NCBI GenBank assembly: GCA_003868215.1 | Contig: QWDQ01000038.1 | Span: 1-64,000 of the forward strand | Source: Pseudophaeomoniella oleicola | Lineage: Eukaryota > Ascomycota > Eurotiomycetes > Phaeomoniellales > Phaeomoniellaceae | DNA: 64,000 nt | Direction of reading: 5' to 3' | Shown here: piece by piece, positions 45,835-58,017 of the stretch | Layout of the letters: each line of letters opens with the position of its first letter | Numbering within the stretch: position 1 is the stretch's first letter | Notes under the pieces: generated by a model | The model's input: the letters and a program-made list of their open reading frames with translations, nothing else | Databases searched by the model: none | Told to the model about the DNA's origin: nothing | Position numbers and translations under genes: made by a program

Positions 45835-47210
45835 CTAGCTCTGCTTACACTCGGCCGTTTCTTGCTTTGGTTTCGAACCATCATCCTAAATGCATTGTTA
45901 GCGATTGGTACCAAACAAGAGATCGTGAAGGGCCGCTTACGTCTTCTTCCGATTCCTCGTCATCATCTTGTTCCTCTGCATCCTCGTCTTCATCATCCTC
46001 ATCCTCGAACTCTCCTTCGTCGTCGACGTCTTCGTCAAATTCTTCGAATTGTAAAGCCTCTCCAGTAAACCAGTCGATGGCCCTGGGGATAAGCTTTTCT
46101 TTGATATCCTCGCCGAGCTGGTAGTCGAGCTCAAGTCGCTCTTCGATGTCGGAGGCAGCGTCTTCGTCGTCGGTTGGAGGCTCTGGGGGCGAGAAGAAGT
46201 TGAAGAATGATTCGGTTGGCACAGTCTTCTTGACAATGCGCGTCTGCTTTGTGTCTAGTACTGGAGTTAGTCCTGACCTGATCGCTTGCGATTGTTGCAA
46301 AGATGCGACTCACTTTTGTTTCGTTGTTTCTTGCTCTCGATGCGAACCGTAAGATCTTTTCCGTCCTTCCAGTCAATCTTGTCGCCTTCAGCGTGGTCAT
46401 AGATGAAGTCGCCACCATAGCCGTTCTCTTCTTGATAATAGTAGGTCTTTGAAATAGTCTTGTTGGTAAAGAACTCGTTCTCAGCAAATTCGAAAATCAG
46501 TTTGAATCCTGGGCGATCAAGATACTCCATGCGAATATCGATCAAATATCTTAGAGCCTCTTCGTCACGGTCTGTAATCATTTCTGCGAGTGACATCTGG
46601 TTCTTCATTGCGGACAGCCAGAATTCTGGGATACCCTTCGCGGCATCAGCAGTTTCTGTTTCCTTGGCCTCCTCTTCAGTCGTCTTCGCGCCGCCCTCAT
46701 CCTCATCCTCCTCTTCTTCTTCATCTTCCTTACCAGCATCAACCTCTGCTTCGGTGGGCTCCTCGGCTCCATTGACGATCTTCGCTCGTTTCTGGTACAG
46801 TGGCGTGAATTTGGCGAAGTACTTCTTCTCAAGCTGTAGGACCTCTTCTTGGAACTCAGCTTCCAATTTTGAGTGCTCTTTTTGAATACCCTTGAGGCCA
46901 GCGACCCGTCGCTTGACAGGGGCAGAGAGAGATTCGATATATCCGGACGACTTGCCCACGAGGCTACCAAGCTTTCCCTGAATCATGGAGACGAGCTGAG
47001 GGTTCTGAGCGAAAATCGAAGCGGCCGCAGCGCGATCAAGGTCCTCTGCAAAAGCGGTGATGTTAATGTCATGTCGATGGCAAAGACCTCTTCCAAAGCG
47101 GCGTGCGACTTACCCTCCTTGATACTGGCAACGCCTGGTTGCTGTGCATGTGATGAGATGGGAGCATTGTTTGCGGGAGTGTTTTGAGGGGTGCTGGTGA
47201 TTGTGAACAT
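45835..47210 (-). CDS. nap1: Nucleosome assembly protein Nap1
   Basis: A histone H2A-H2B chaperone that also binds B-type cyclins and shuttles between nucleus and cytoplasm. Exons are 47210-47114, 47045-46314, 46254-45941 and 45885-45835 (397 residues). Landmarks are [23 protein letters not shown] (as positions about 48-70), the long dimerisation helix [21 protein letters not shown], the NAP core [37 protein letters not shown], then [17 protein letters not shown]. An acidic C-terminal tail (Glu/Asp-rich, about 345-380) follows. The last exon is short (16 codons, [16 protein letters not shown]) and restores the usual CKQ ending, which supports the splice at 45941/45885. The N-terminus is low-complexity. 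Confidence 0.92.
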
Positions 47211-49065
47211 GGTTAGCGAATGACGAGGTATGAAACCGATGGTGATATGGTTGGATGCAAAGAGATCGAGGAGGAATTCTCACATCCACATCGTAGCGGA
47301 TGGCGATCACAAAGGCTGCACGAAAGAAACAGAAGCGGTACTTACGGAGCTACAGGAAAATTCCTGGTATTTCGGATGGGCTCTGACATGGTTGTTGTGT
47401 GCGAAAGTGTTGGGTGAAAGAAAGATTGAGGTCTGACAACGTAGGTGTAGAATACGTTGAGGTTGAAATGCGAATGGGTCGATGGTGTAAACGCGAAGAA
47501 AATTGGGAATAGATGGCGATGCCAAGAAAAGATTTTGGAGGGGAATGGAGAAGGTGAAGAACTGAGAAGTGGCGGGCTGCGGGTTGCGCGATAGGAAATT
47601 TTTGTTTTTTTTGGTCTCTCGTTTTTCCAGCTTAATTTTAGTTAGTAGATTTATCAAAAAGGGCGAGAGAAAGGGATGGGATCTAGGCACGTACTATGTA
47701 CGTACCTAATGCCGGGGAGACCTCTCAATGTTTAGTGGAAGGTCAACACATCAACTAAGGTAAAGTGAGTTTCTCTGGGGATCAGATATGGTTATTTAGG
47801 GAGTTGGAAGTATGAGAAATAATTCATTCTAGTTATCACCTCATCCCCACCCCTCTCAAAGTAAAAGTTGTAGGTAAAGACTACAGTCGTCCCGGCCTTC
47901 ACGTATAGTTAAAGTTAATTAAGCCTGAATGGAATATGTCAACATTGGTAGGTACGGATTGAACGTCCTTCCATCTTGCTTCGCGGTGCGGTCTCACTGT
48001 TCGAATACCTCTCTGTTGTGGCTGCTTTGACTCATGTCCATCTCGACGTGTACCTAATCTTGGTCGTTTATTTTTCCATCTTTCTAGATTTCCGTCTTTC
48101 TTTGCATTGACAGTCTCGCTCTTGAGACAAATCCTCAACAACGCATCCTCGAGTCTTTGATCACAGTTGGTGGGTGAAAATGCTAAGAGGTAAATTACCC
48201 ACTGGAGCAGTCTGCTCGCAATAGGCAAAGGATCCAGACCCGGCAAGCATATCCCCCAATCCCCAACTTTTCTTGACGGCGAGACGGGTCTGCTGAAAGG
48301 GCCGAAAGAAAAAGAAAAAAAAGTTCTTTTGCAGCAGATCCTGAACCTGGCGAGCTGATATGAATTAAGTTACGCCTCACATTCGCATAGATAAGTTTTC
48401 CCGAACATCAGCCATCGACGAGCCGAATCGATTGAAGTGAAGATATTGATTGAGGTACATACTACGTAGTACAAGAGGTGATTAACAGGTACATACATAG
48501 ATGCTGTATTAGCCTTGATCCTCATGCTCTCCTCACTGCTCACTGTCCTCCTTCCATAAGCCAATGGCTCACCGCTATGCGATATAGATCCCCTGTAATA
48601 CGGCTACCTACATAATGACCAGAAATAATGCCACAAGGCCGTTGATAACCACGTCGAACCGTCGCCAATCAAGGTAGCTGATAGTCTTGTAGAATTATTA
48701 TGGCCAGGGAATACAATATGATACTAATTACCCCTCTGCGTAGTAATTAAGGCGCTGCTGATGACAATCCCTGCTTACATAACCAGCACCGGTGTTTGTG
48801 AACGGTAGAGCTCCCGAGATAATAATTGAATCTGTCGGACCAACCACTGACCATCCTAGATGAAAAGAGAAGCTCCGCGGTGCATCGTTGAGCCTTGCTA
48901 TACATTTCTGCAGCGATCTGAGACTGGCGTCTTCTACATGCCTCATGAGTTGTCTACACAAACACAGCTCACACAATGATTGAGAGGTAACACTACAACT
49001 TGTCGCATCCTCAACAGGAGGGGATCATTGGTAAAGGTGTAGGAATCAAGGCCAATTCAGTTGCA
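47211..49065. other. 1.9 kb divergent promoter region, NAP1 / YPK9
   Basis: No gene is recognised. The region contains the third palindrome copy, a TGACTCA 7-mer at 48028-48034 whose distance from either start (over 0.8 kb) makes a regulatory role unsure, and several short frames without domains. Confidence 0.5.
48460..48471. repeat. 12-bp palindrome TACTACGTAGTA, copy 3
   Basis: A perfect copy, preceded by GTACA as in copy 1 (GTACATACTACGTAGTA in both). It lies in the divergent promoter region of NAP1 and YPK9. Confidence 0.6.
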
Positions 49066-52000
49066 ATGGACGTCCCAACAAGACCGACGGTGGTCGCCCG
49101 CCAAAGCAATGCTTCCATTTCCTCCCGGAAGCTGTACCGGCGGGATTCTTCCATGAGCAAGTAGGTGTCTAGCATGTACGAGGTGGTTGCACAGAGACTG
49201 ACTTGGCGATCCAGCGCGAGCCTTGCGTCCGAGGTGGAAATGGCCCAAGATGAGGTATTTCAATCCCGAATAGTTTCTGACACGTCGGCTCATGTTGTCC
49301 GCATTTAGATGTACTCAGGCCCTATGTCTGAGAGTGTCCCATCGAGTGCAGCCTCTTTCGCTCATCGCCGGCGGAGAGCAGATTCAATCGCAAGCTTTAC
49401 ATACTTTCAAGAAGACGACGAAGATCCTGCTTATTCAGACGAAGACGCGATCATTGACCCGACGGATGATGAGGATGATTACCTTGACGAGGATGGGGTG
49501 GATCTAGAAGCAGGTCGTCGGCCTTCTTCGAAGCATAGGAAGTCATCGGGCCGCTCTAGAGCTTCCGCAGATCAGCCTCTCCTTGTCCGACATGGATCCC
49601 ATAAGAGCGATACCAGAGAATACGGTCTGGATGGGACCTTCAGCCAGAAAATGTACATTGACACCGAAGATTTGACCATAGTAATCGCGGGCTTCAAGAA
49701 CAGGCTTTCCGGATCGATTCTCTATTTTGCCATTTGTTTTTTCACCGCAGGTCTCGGTTATTTACTTCTCAGATGGATGCCTCGCTGGCGCATACGACTT
49801 GTTGGTTCCCCCGCTCCCTTAGGTGACTGTGCATGGGTGGTTATAGAGGTGAGCTACGGGCCTATCAGAAGGCGATTCCGCAAATCGACTGAAACCTTTC
49901 AGAATCAATGGGGAGAATTCACCGTTCATCCAATCACCATCGAGGACTATGGCCAACCTCTCTCGACCGTCTTCAATTCCCTAGGGAAAGAGATTGCCAA
50001 TGGCTATGCCGACGATGATGATCCCATCTTGGACACCCTTCGTATCTTGGATTACCGGTACATGAGACTGATCTACCACCCTATAGAGGACAAGTTTGCA
50101 CTCAACAATAGCTGGAAAGACCCGAACTGGGCCAATGTACATAGCCTCCGAGAAGGTCTTGATGTTGACGAGAGGGATATTCGAAATCAAGTCTTTGGCC
50201 GTAATATCCTCGAAATCCACCAGAAAACCATCCCTCAGCTCTTGGTAGACGAGGTAAGTCGCTTTTGTAATTGTCGGACTATTCTAAAAGAAGCAGGCTT
50301 TTCATCCTTTCTACATTTTCCAAATCGCGAGTTTGATCTTATGGTCATTGGACGAGTATTATTACTATGCCGCAGCTATATTCATCATCTCCGTGTTCAG
50401 CATTGCTACGACAGTAATAGAGACGCGAGCTGTAAGCACTTCGCTATCAATAACAAGCTGATATTGCTAACTTATCCTTGCAGACAATGCGACGTTTAAG
50501 AGAAGTGTCCCGGTTCGAATGCGATGTCAGAGTCCTGCGAAACGGTTTCTGTAAGTGGAATAGTAGATATTACAAGGTTGCACGAACTAACGGCCAGTGA
50601 AGGGCGACCAGCATCGTCGGAAGATCTTGTTCCAGGAGACGTATACGAAGTGTCCGACCCATCATTAACTCTTCTTCCGTGTGACAGCTTGCTACTTGCC
50701 GGAGATTGCATCATCAACGAGAGCATGCTCACAGGCAAGTACTGGGTCAATAGCTAAACCGGTGTTGCCGCTAACTCCTCGAAGGCGAATCTGTTCCTGT
50801 GTCAAAGGTCCCAGCAACGGATGATGCTCTCGAACTACTCGACCTCGGTGCAAGCTCCATCCACCCTGCAATTGCGCGCCATTTTCTGTTCTGTGGCACA
50901 AAGATAATACGTGCTCGACGCCCGCAGGACACTGAGGATGATGAAGCCGTAGCTCTTGCTATGGTCGTTCGAACCGGCTTTAACACCACAAAGGGAGCCC
51001 TCGTGCGATCAATGTTGTTTCCGAAGCCATCTGGTTTCAAGTTCTACAGAGATTCTTTTCGCTATATTGCAGTCATGGCCGGAGTCGCCACCATTGGATT
51101 CATCGCATCTTTCATCAACTTCATCCGCTTAGGTCTGGCGTGGCACCTAATCGTCGTTCGTGCGCTCGATCTCATCACCATTGTCGTTCCACCCGCTCTG
51201 CCGGCCACTTTGTCCATCGGTACGAACTTTGCGCTTAGTCGGCTGAAAAAACAGCAGATATTCTGCATTAGTCCGCAGAGGGTCAACGTTGGTGGGAAAC
51301 TTGATGTCGTCGCTTTCGATAAAACGGGAACTTTGACAGAAGATGGGCTCGATGTCTTAGGCTGCAGGGTTGTCCATCTTCCTGACATGCGCTTTACGGA
51401 ATTACTCGAGGAATCCACCGAGCTTCTTCCCTCGGCAGCGTACGATCGAGATCCAACCGTGAACTATGATATTCACAAAAGTATACTCTACACAATGGCA
51501 ACCTGCCACACTCTGAAACTTGTGGATAATGAGTTGATCGGTGACCCCTTGGATTTGAAAATGTTCGAGTGGACAGGGTGGACGTACGAGGAAGGCTCCA
51601 GAGCTACTGGGCGATTCGGGGAACCAAAGAACGCTGCTGCCCCGTCCATTGCTAAGCCGCCACCAGGTATGGATATTGATCTCGACGACGGGCAAGAAGG
51701 GATGAAGCCTGTACAGATCGAGTTAGGTGTACTTCGCGCATTCGAGTTCGTGTCGCATTTGCGCCGGGCTAGCGTCATTGTCCGACAGCAAGGCGACCGA
51801 GGGGCTGCAGTTTTTGTCAAGGGTGCTCCCGAAGCCCTCCGCGATATCTGTCAGGAGTCCAGTCTTCCTGAAGACTATGACGATCTTCTTGACTATTATA
51901 CCCACAAAGGGTTCCGAGTTATAGCATGTGCATCAAAGTATATCAAAAAGGCATCCTGGAACGATGTCCAAACTATGGACCGCACAGAAGTGGAATCTGA

Positions 52001-53486
52001 GCTACAATTCGGTGGTTTCATCATCTTTGAGAATAAACTCAAGGACATCACCACGGACATCATTGATGAGCTCAACGACGCCGCAATCAGAGTCGTTATG
52101 TGTACTGGAGACAACATTCTTACGGCTATCTCGGTAGCAAGAGAGTCCCATCTCATCGACCACGAGCAACAATGCTTCCTTCCGCACTTCGTGGAAGGGG
52201 ACTTCAAAGATCCCAACGCCCGACTGGCTTGGCAAAGTGTGGACAATGGGGTATATCAATTGGACGAGCACACCCTCACACCCCTCCCTCCACAAGGAGA
52301 ATTGGACGGCTCAAACCCGTACAATTCTTACAATATCGGAAATTATACAATTGCCGTAACAGGCGACGTTTTTCGATGGATCATTGATTATGGCTCCGAG
52401 GAAGTCCTGAAAAGAATGCTAATCCTGGGTTCCGTATTTGCCCGCATGTCGCCAGATGAGAAACATGAGCTAGTCGAGAAGCTACAAAGTATCGACTATT
52501 GCGCAGGTTTCTGTGGAGACGGTGCCAATGACTGCGGAGCCCTCAAGGCGGCCGACGTCGGTATCTCACTCTCTGAAGCTGAAGCTTCTGTGGCGGCACC
52601 CTTTACTAGCAGGGTGTTTGATATTTCTTGTGTGCCCAAAGTGATCAGAGAAGGCAGAGCCTCGCTGGTTACGAGCTTCTGCTGTTTCAAATACATGAGT
52701 CTTTATTCGGCTATCCAATTCTGCTCTGTCAGTTTTCTCTACGCCTCTGGATCTAACCTTGCCGACTTTCAATTCCTCTTCATTGACCTGGCCCTTATTG
52801 TCCCGGTTGCTGTCTTTATGGGATGGACAGGCCCTTATCCAGTGATGAGCAAGAAGAGACCCAATGCCAGTCTTGTATCGCGGAAAGTGCTTGTGCCGCT
52901 CATTGGACAAATGATGCTATGCATCCTAGTCCAGTTGACCGCATGGGAACTAGTACGCCGGCAACCGTGGTATAAACAGCCAGTGGTCGATCCTGATCAT
53001 TCCAATCCTGAGAATTCAGAAAATACGGCACTCTTCCTTGTATCCTGCTATCAATACATTCTATCCGGTGTGGTACTTAGCATTGGACCTCCTTTCAGAC
53101 AGTCCATGACTGCAAATGGTAAGATCTTGATCTATATAAACCCCACCTCGTCTCGATGGTTGCTAACATATCAATCAACAGTGCCTTTCGTGGTGACAAT
53201 CGTGGTGACGCTAATACTGTCGCTCTATATGCTCCTCGATCCTGCCCAGTGGCTTTCGAACTTCATGCAATTGACTGAAATATCGCTCGACTTTGCTCTG
53301 ATAATCCTCGCTCTCGCCGCTGCAGGTTTCGGCATTGCTTATGTCAGTGAGAGATATTTCTTTCCGTGGGCAGCAAAGTGGATTGGACTCGCGAAACGGA
53401 AATGGGCGGGTTCAAAGCGACAGAAGAAGAGGAAGGAATATAAACTACTGAAAGAAGATCTCGACGGCTTGAAGAAACGGAACTAG
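49066..53486 (+). CDS. ypk9: P5B-type ATPase (Ypk9/ATP13A2 family)
   Basis: P5B ATPases pump polyamines across vacuolar/lysosomal membranes and protect against metal stress. I read nine exons: 49066-49160, 49215-49254, 49309-49848, 49903-50253, 50297-50431, 50484-50550, 50603-50734, 50785-53118 and 53182-53486 (1332 residues). An acidic, Ser-rich cytosolic N-terminus precedes TM segments. Key motifs are the P5B-specific PPALPA, the phosphorylation site [12 protein letters not shown] (Asp about 632), VKGAPE, TGDN and [19 protein letters not shown], followed by six C-terminal TM segments and a Lys-rich end. Exon joins restore [71 protein letters not shown] and [12 protein letters not shown]. 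One intron (50735-50784) has a GC donor. Two introns are multiples of three without stops, so simple reading hides them. Confidence 0.9.
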
Positions 53487-54324
53487 ATACGGATGCCTAC
53501 TGTATATATGGAGACTTTGGTTTATAGAGGATGGAAGTCGTGATGATGCTAGATTCCGCTTTTGACTCTCAGTTGGTCACACTTGTACAATGTATAGATC
53601 CGTCGTCTCACAGAAGAAGAACAGGAAAGATGTGCTTTTATGACGACTTGCTTTCATATCGCAACAAATATAACAACACCAATCGGTGAAAACTGCGCAA
53701 TGCTCCGTCTACTCTTGAACTACTCCGAACCAAATCAAACCCGAACCACGCAGGGCATACAAAACAGAGAGCAATGGACTAAACATCCGACCTTCCAAAT
53801 CAGTCCAAGGAAAGGTCGGTCAGTCCAGTAAGTTATCAACATACCCTTTGCTGCATTTAATTATATAACATTTACTATCGTCATTTTTATGCCCCCGGGT
53901 GGGATCTTTCAATGGATTTCACGTAACAGGCATCTCGAGCAAATACCCCCTGTAGTACATACAGATATTCGTGAGCTCGCTTTAGATATACCTACATAGG
54001 TACTGTTCAGTATCTGCATACCTAGGTATAGGTATTGGAAAGAAACTAGCGAGTAAAGCGATCTTCAAGAGAAACAAGTGGAACCCGCATACATTTGGAG
54101 GGAAGAGAGAAAAGAGTATAGGTAAATTGGGAATTCGGATTGGAAGTCGACCTCTCTTAGGTTGAAGGTCTGATATTCGGGTTCTTTGGGCCGGGGGGTG
54201 CCTGATAGAGAGGAGATCTTGGGTTTGGTTGTGTTTACAGCGGAGCGACTGGGTCCTTCTTTGGCTTAATTCCTGTCTATATCTAATACTTCCTACGTTC
54301 TGAGTCTGTCCTTTTGATCAAAAG
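53487..54324. other. Intergenic, YPK9 to amidohydrolase gene
   Basis: 3' region of YPK9, a stretch rich in TACCTA/TAGGTA words (53990-54030), then the amidohydrolase promoter. No gene is seen. Confidence 0.6.
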
Positions 54325-54371
54325 ATGAGCACACCTTCTTCTTCTTCTACAGGGTCGGAGAACGACGACGA

Positions 54372-54408
<37 letters not shown>

Positions 54409-55698
54409 GTATTCACGATTCATACGTCCGTGCTCTTCGACCCGGTGCGAAAACAAATACGACAGAACCTCAGCCTGACGGTCTCACGTATCACCGGTCT
54501 GATAACCAGCGTTCAACCCCGTTCTGCGGAGGGCAATCTAACCCTCGGCCCTGATGACATCGATCTGCGACACCTGTTCGTCATGCCCAGCCTCGTCGAC
54601 GCGCACACGCACATCTTCCTGCACCCGTACTCCGAGACGCCAGCATTGGTGCAGATGCGTGATGAATCACCGGTCGAACGGGTCGTGCGGGCGACTAACC
54701 ACGTCCGAGCTGCTTTGCTGGCAGGGTACACGACCTATCGGGATCTCGGGTCCGAGGCCATGGGAGCCTGGGACGCGAGGTTCAGGGACACGATCAATCG
54801 GGGCCTGATTCCGGGACCGAGATTGTTCGTCGCGACGGAGGCGATTGCGAGTGATGCCGGGTACCAGCCTCGGACGGAGAATGCCTCGATCGGAGGGTTG
54901 GGCACGAGGATGCCGAGGGGCAGTGACGAAGGAGACGGAGCCGTAGGAGTCCGGAGGGCGGTGCGTAGAAGAATCGCCGACGGCGCCGACGTGATCAAAT
55001 TCTACGCGGATTACCGAAGACGAGTCCTCCGCTGGCCGTCGCTCCCCAACCCCAGCTCCGCGCACCACATCTGCTGCCCCGTCGACGACCCCAACCCCGA
55101 AGTACCCTTGTTCCGCCAAGACGAAATGGACGAGATCGTGCTCGAAGCCCGGCTCGCGAAGTGTCCCGTCGCCGCCCACGCCGGCGGTCTCGAAGCCGCG
55201 CTCATGGCCGTCCGAGCGGGCGTTACGACCCTCGAGCACGGCTACTTCGGCACCAACGACCTCTTCGCGCTCATGCGTGACCACGACACCATCTTCGTGC
55301 CGACGCTCGCCGTCTGCGAGGCCCTGCTCGACCGCGACCGGCTCCCGCACATCCTCGCGACCACGAAACTCGCCTGGACCATGGGCGTCAAGCTCGCGTG
55401 CGGCGGCGATACGGGTACGTTCCCGCACGGCGACAATGCGCGTGAACTCGAGTTGATGGTCGCGGCGGGTGTGCCGGTTGAGGACGTGCTCGTGGCGGCT
55501 ACGCTGCGCGGTTGGGAGAGCTGTGGCGGGGATTGGTGTGGCATGAAGTTCGGCTGGTTCGAGGAAGGCTGTAGGGCGGATCTGGTTGGGTTACGAGGGA
55601 GTCCGCTGGATGACGTCGCGGCGTTAAGGAAGGTTGACTTCGTGATGAAGGATGGGAGGATTTGGAAGAGGGATGGGGCCGCGGTCGGGATAATATAG
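54325..55698 (+). CDS. Metal-dependent amidohydrolase (imidazolonepropionase-like / Xaa-Pro dipeptidase-like)
   Basis: A single exon of 457 residues. The N-terminus has an acidic stretch and a CAG-encoded run of ten Gln (54376-54405), followed by a small beta domain (FTIHTSVLFDPVRKQ). The amidohydrolase metal site is clear: DAHTHI (about residues 92-97), the Lys in ADVIKFYADYRRR (probable carbamylated metal ligand), AAHAGG, LEHGYF and the Asp in CGGDTGTFPHGDNARELELM. The C-terminal CRADLVGLRGSPLDDV block closes the beta domain. Related enzymes cleave dipeptides such as carnosine-like or prolidase substrates, or organophosphates. The substrate is not inferable. The coding DNA is clearly more GC-rich than its neighbours. 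Confidence 0.87.
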
Positions 55699-55885
55699 AT
55701 ACGGAAAAAGGGGGGCTGATAAATGACAATGGGTTGATTTGATGAGAATCTCTTCATGATATGTATTGATAGCTATTCTTGATGCATGTAAACATCCCTC
55801 AGGCATGTCAAGAACAAAGTTAGTTTAAATATGTCACCAGATATTCATCAGGCTCCTGTGTCACATTCCTAGCTCTCAAAATCAA

Positions 55886-58017
55886 TCACTCAATACCCAA
55901 ACTCGACTTTGGCACTATGGCCCATACCGTCCCTATGATGGCCATGATGCCGCAGGACACGATGAGGGCCCAATTCAGGACCCTCTCTCTCAGGCTAATC
56001 TCGGCCCCGTAAATCTTCAAGTAGAACGCACAAGGCAAAACAATGCAGATGGTAAAACACAACGCCGACCCCATCAAGGCCATGATGCTGTCGAAGTCGG
56101 GGAAGAGGATCGAGACAATCACCATAATGATGATGACGAGGATGCGGATGACACCGCCGAGGATGGTGCGGAGGGTGGGTGAAATATTGTGCATCCGGGA
56201 ACCAGGAGAGGATGCTCGCGAGTCTATGCCGGTCATGATTTCGAGGGTGGAGACGATGGGTCGGCAGCTAGAAGGAGGAGGTGTGAGAAAGGATACTTTT
56301 AATGTGAGACGCTGCACAGAATGATAGTCCACTTACTTCAGAGGTACTTTAGTTAAAGGGATAATTGCGATGAATATGACAATGAAAATGGAGAGTGCTT
56401 TTGGATAGCCGTTGGATAGGAGGATATTGCTGGTGATCTCATCACGGGTATCGTCGCCGAACATCAACACACCGACGATTGCCATTGCGAGATCCAGGAG
56501 GAGAGTGACTGCATAAGTGTGCTTCAGGGCTCTCCCGTATTTGAAGGGGTGTCGCATATCTCGGTAGATGTTGGGAAATACTGAATGGCCACCCCATGGA
56601 GACATGAAGAGCCCAAGACTGAGAGGCAACGTCATCCATGTTTGTGGGAAGGCATACGTCGGAGCTGGTTCTCTGAGGGAGCCAGGCCACGATGGTTTAA
56701 TCAGACCATCTACAAAGACGATAACGACGACTGCAGGCCGTTAACACTGGAAATTCCTAAGACGCTGGGAGATAGGGCAACACTCACTGCCAAGGGCACA
56801 GAGAATCCCGAGAATGCTGGTCACACTCAAGAGACGTAGGGGAATAAAATTCAGAGGCAATAAAATAATTCCACAGAATATTTTCCACCCGATGACGCTC
56901 CATCCCCCTAACAAGGCGTTCAGACTGTCTGCGAATAGGACGATGAGGGCTACGCAAGCCGCGACCAGCTCAAGGCTGAACAGTAAACTCGTGATTATCC
57001 TTGCCTTCGGGCCAAAGCTGATGTATGCAACATCTGCGTAAGTCACCAACGACGGATCTGCATCCAGGCAAATCGCTAGTAGTTTCGCGGTGTATGCGGT
57101 CACTGCTGCTGCAAACAGCAAGAAGGTGAGGCCAAAAACCCAACCAGCATACTTGATGCCAAGAGGCAAACTTAACAACCCGACACCAATGAGGACATTG
57201 ACAGAGTTGAAAACAGTCTGTGGTAGCGTTGACTGGCCTACCACCACGTGCGCTTTCGTCCCATCTTCGAGCTGCACCTGCTTGACGAGTAACGGTTGAG
57301 TCTCCTTATCTGGCTGCTGAACGCTACCTTGATGTTCCGTGAATAATTCGGCGACATGACGTCTTGAAGTATCGTTCAATCTCGAAGACCATGTACCATA
57401 GCTTGCGCTAGGGCTGCGCCCAAGAGGGGTTCCTGCATGTGGAACACGACCAGACCTATCTTCACCGAAAGAGCGGCGGCTATCGACTGGGTAAAGCAAT
57501 TCCCGAGTGGCAGGATCTTCTGTGACCGTCTCTGGTGGCGGTTCTTGACCCCGTGAAGCTTCCAACTGTTGATGAAGTAAGGACCCATGTGGAGTCTCGG
57601 TCGCTTCTTCCTCGTCTCGCGACTCTCCCTCAGCCTCCTGGTCTTCGATGACGACTGATCCTCTAGGATTCGGAGTAATCTCAGTAAACAGCGACGCTCG
57701 CTGCCAAGATCTTGCAAAATTGTCTAAACTGTTTACTCCTCCTGCTGTTCGCAGTCTCATGGTAAGGGAAGATCTGCAGGAAGCATGTTAGCCGCCACTG
57801 CGTCAAATATGATAATGTCTCCGTCTTCCACCAACCTTCTAGGCCGTAAACCATTCCCCTCGTTATGGGGGATAATCTGAGAGTGGGTAGTTGCATTTGG
57901 TGACCATCGGCTGGGTCCATCGCTGGTAGTAGACAACAGAGACGCCTGCGAAGGGGAACGTCCAGAATCATAGTCGCTCCAATTGGAGGGCAGCTTGCTT
58001 CGTTTTGGCGTAGTCAT
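55886..58017 (-). CDS. Amino acid transporter, AAAP family (vacuolar Avt1-like)
   Basis: Exons are 58017-57836, 57773-56788, 56730-56337 and 56267-55886 (647 residues, near yeast Avt1). A long hydrophilic Ser/Glu-rich N-terminus (about 240 residues, with TQPLLVKQVQLEDGTKAH near the end) precedes about ten TM segments. The first is STLPQTVFNSVNVLIGVGLLSLPLGIKYAGW (as a landmark), the signature of vacuolar amino-acid permeases; later joins give SILGILCALGSIVVIVFVDGLIKP and PLTKVPLNCRPIVSTLEIM. Avt1 carries neutral amino acids into the vacuole using the proton gradient. The first splice (57836/57773, GTTGGT donor) is the least certain; the ATG at 57760 in exon 2 is an alternative start. The gene converges with the amidohydrolase gene. 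Confidence 0.85.

Noticed and set aside
45681-46124. Plus-strand frame with a long Ser run
   Set aside because: The Ser run is the reverse complement of the Glu/Asp-rich NAP1 tail; an antisense artefact.
48028-48034. TGACTCA as a Gcn4/CpcA site
   Set aside because: The 7-mer is perfect but lies over 0.8 kb from both NAP1 and YPK9 starts, and neither is an amino-acid biosynthesis gene, so I do not call it functional.
47899-48246. 115-codon minus-strand frame between NAP1 and YPK9
   Set aside because: It lacks an ATG at its start, shows no known motif and lies in leader-like DNA.
54667-55428. 253-codon open frame on the minus strand
   Set aside because: Antisense to the amidohydrolase catalytic core in GC-rich DNA, where long shadow frames are expected. 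It is rich in Arg/Glu/His with no recognised motif.
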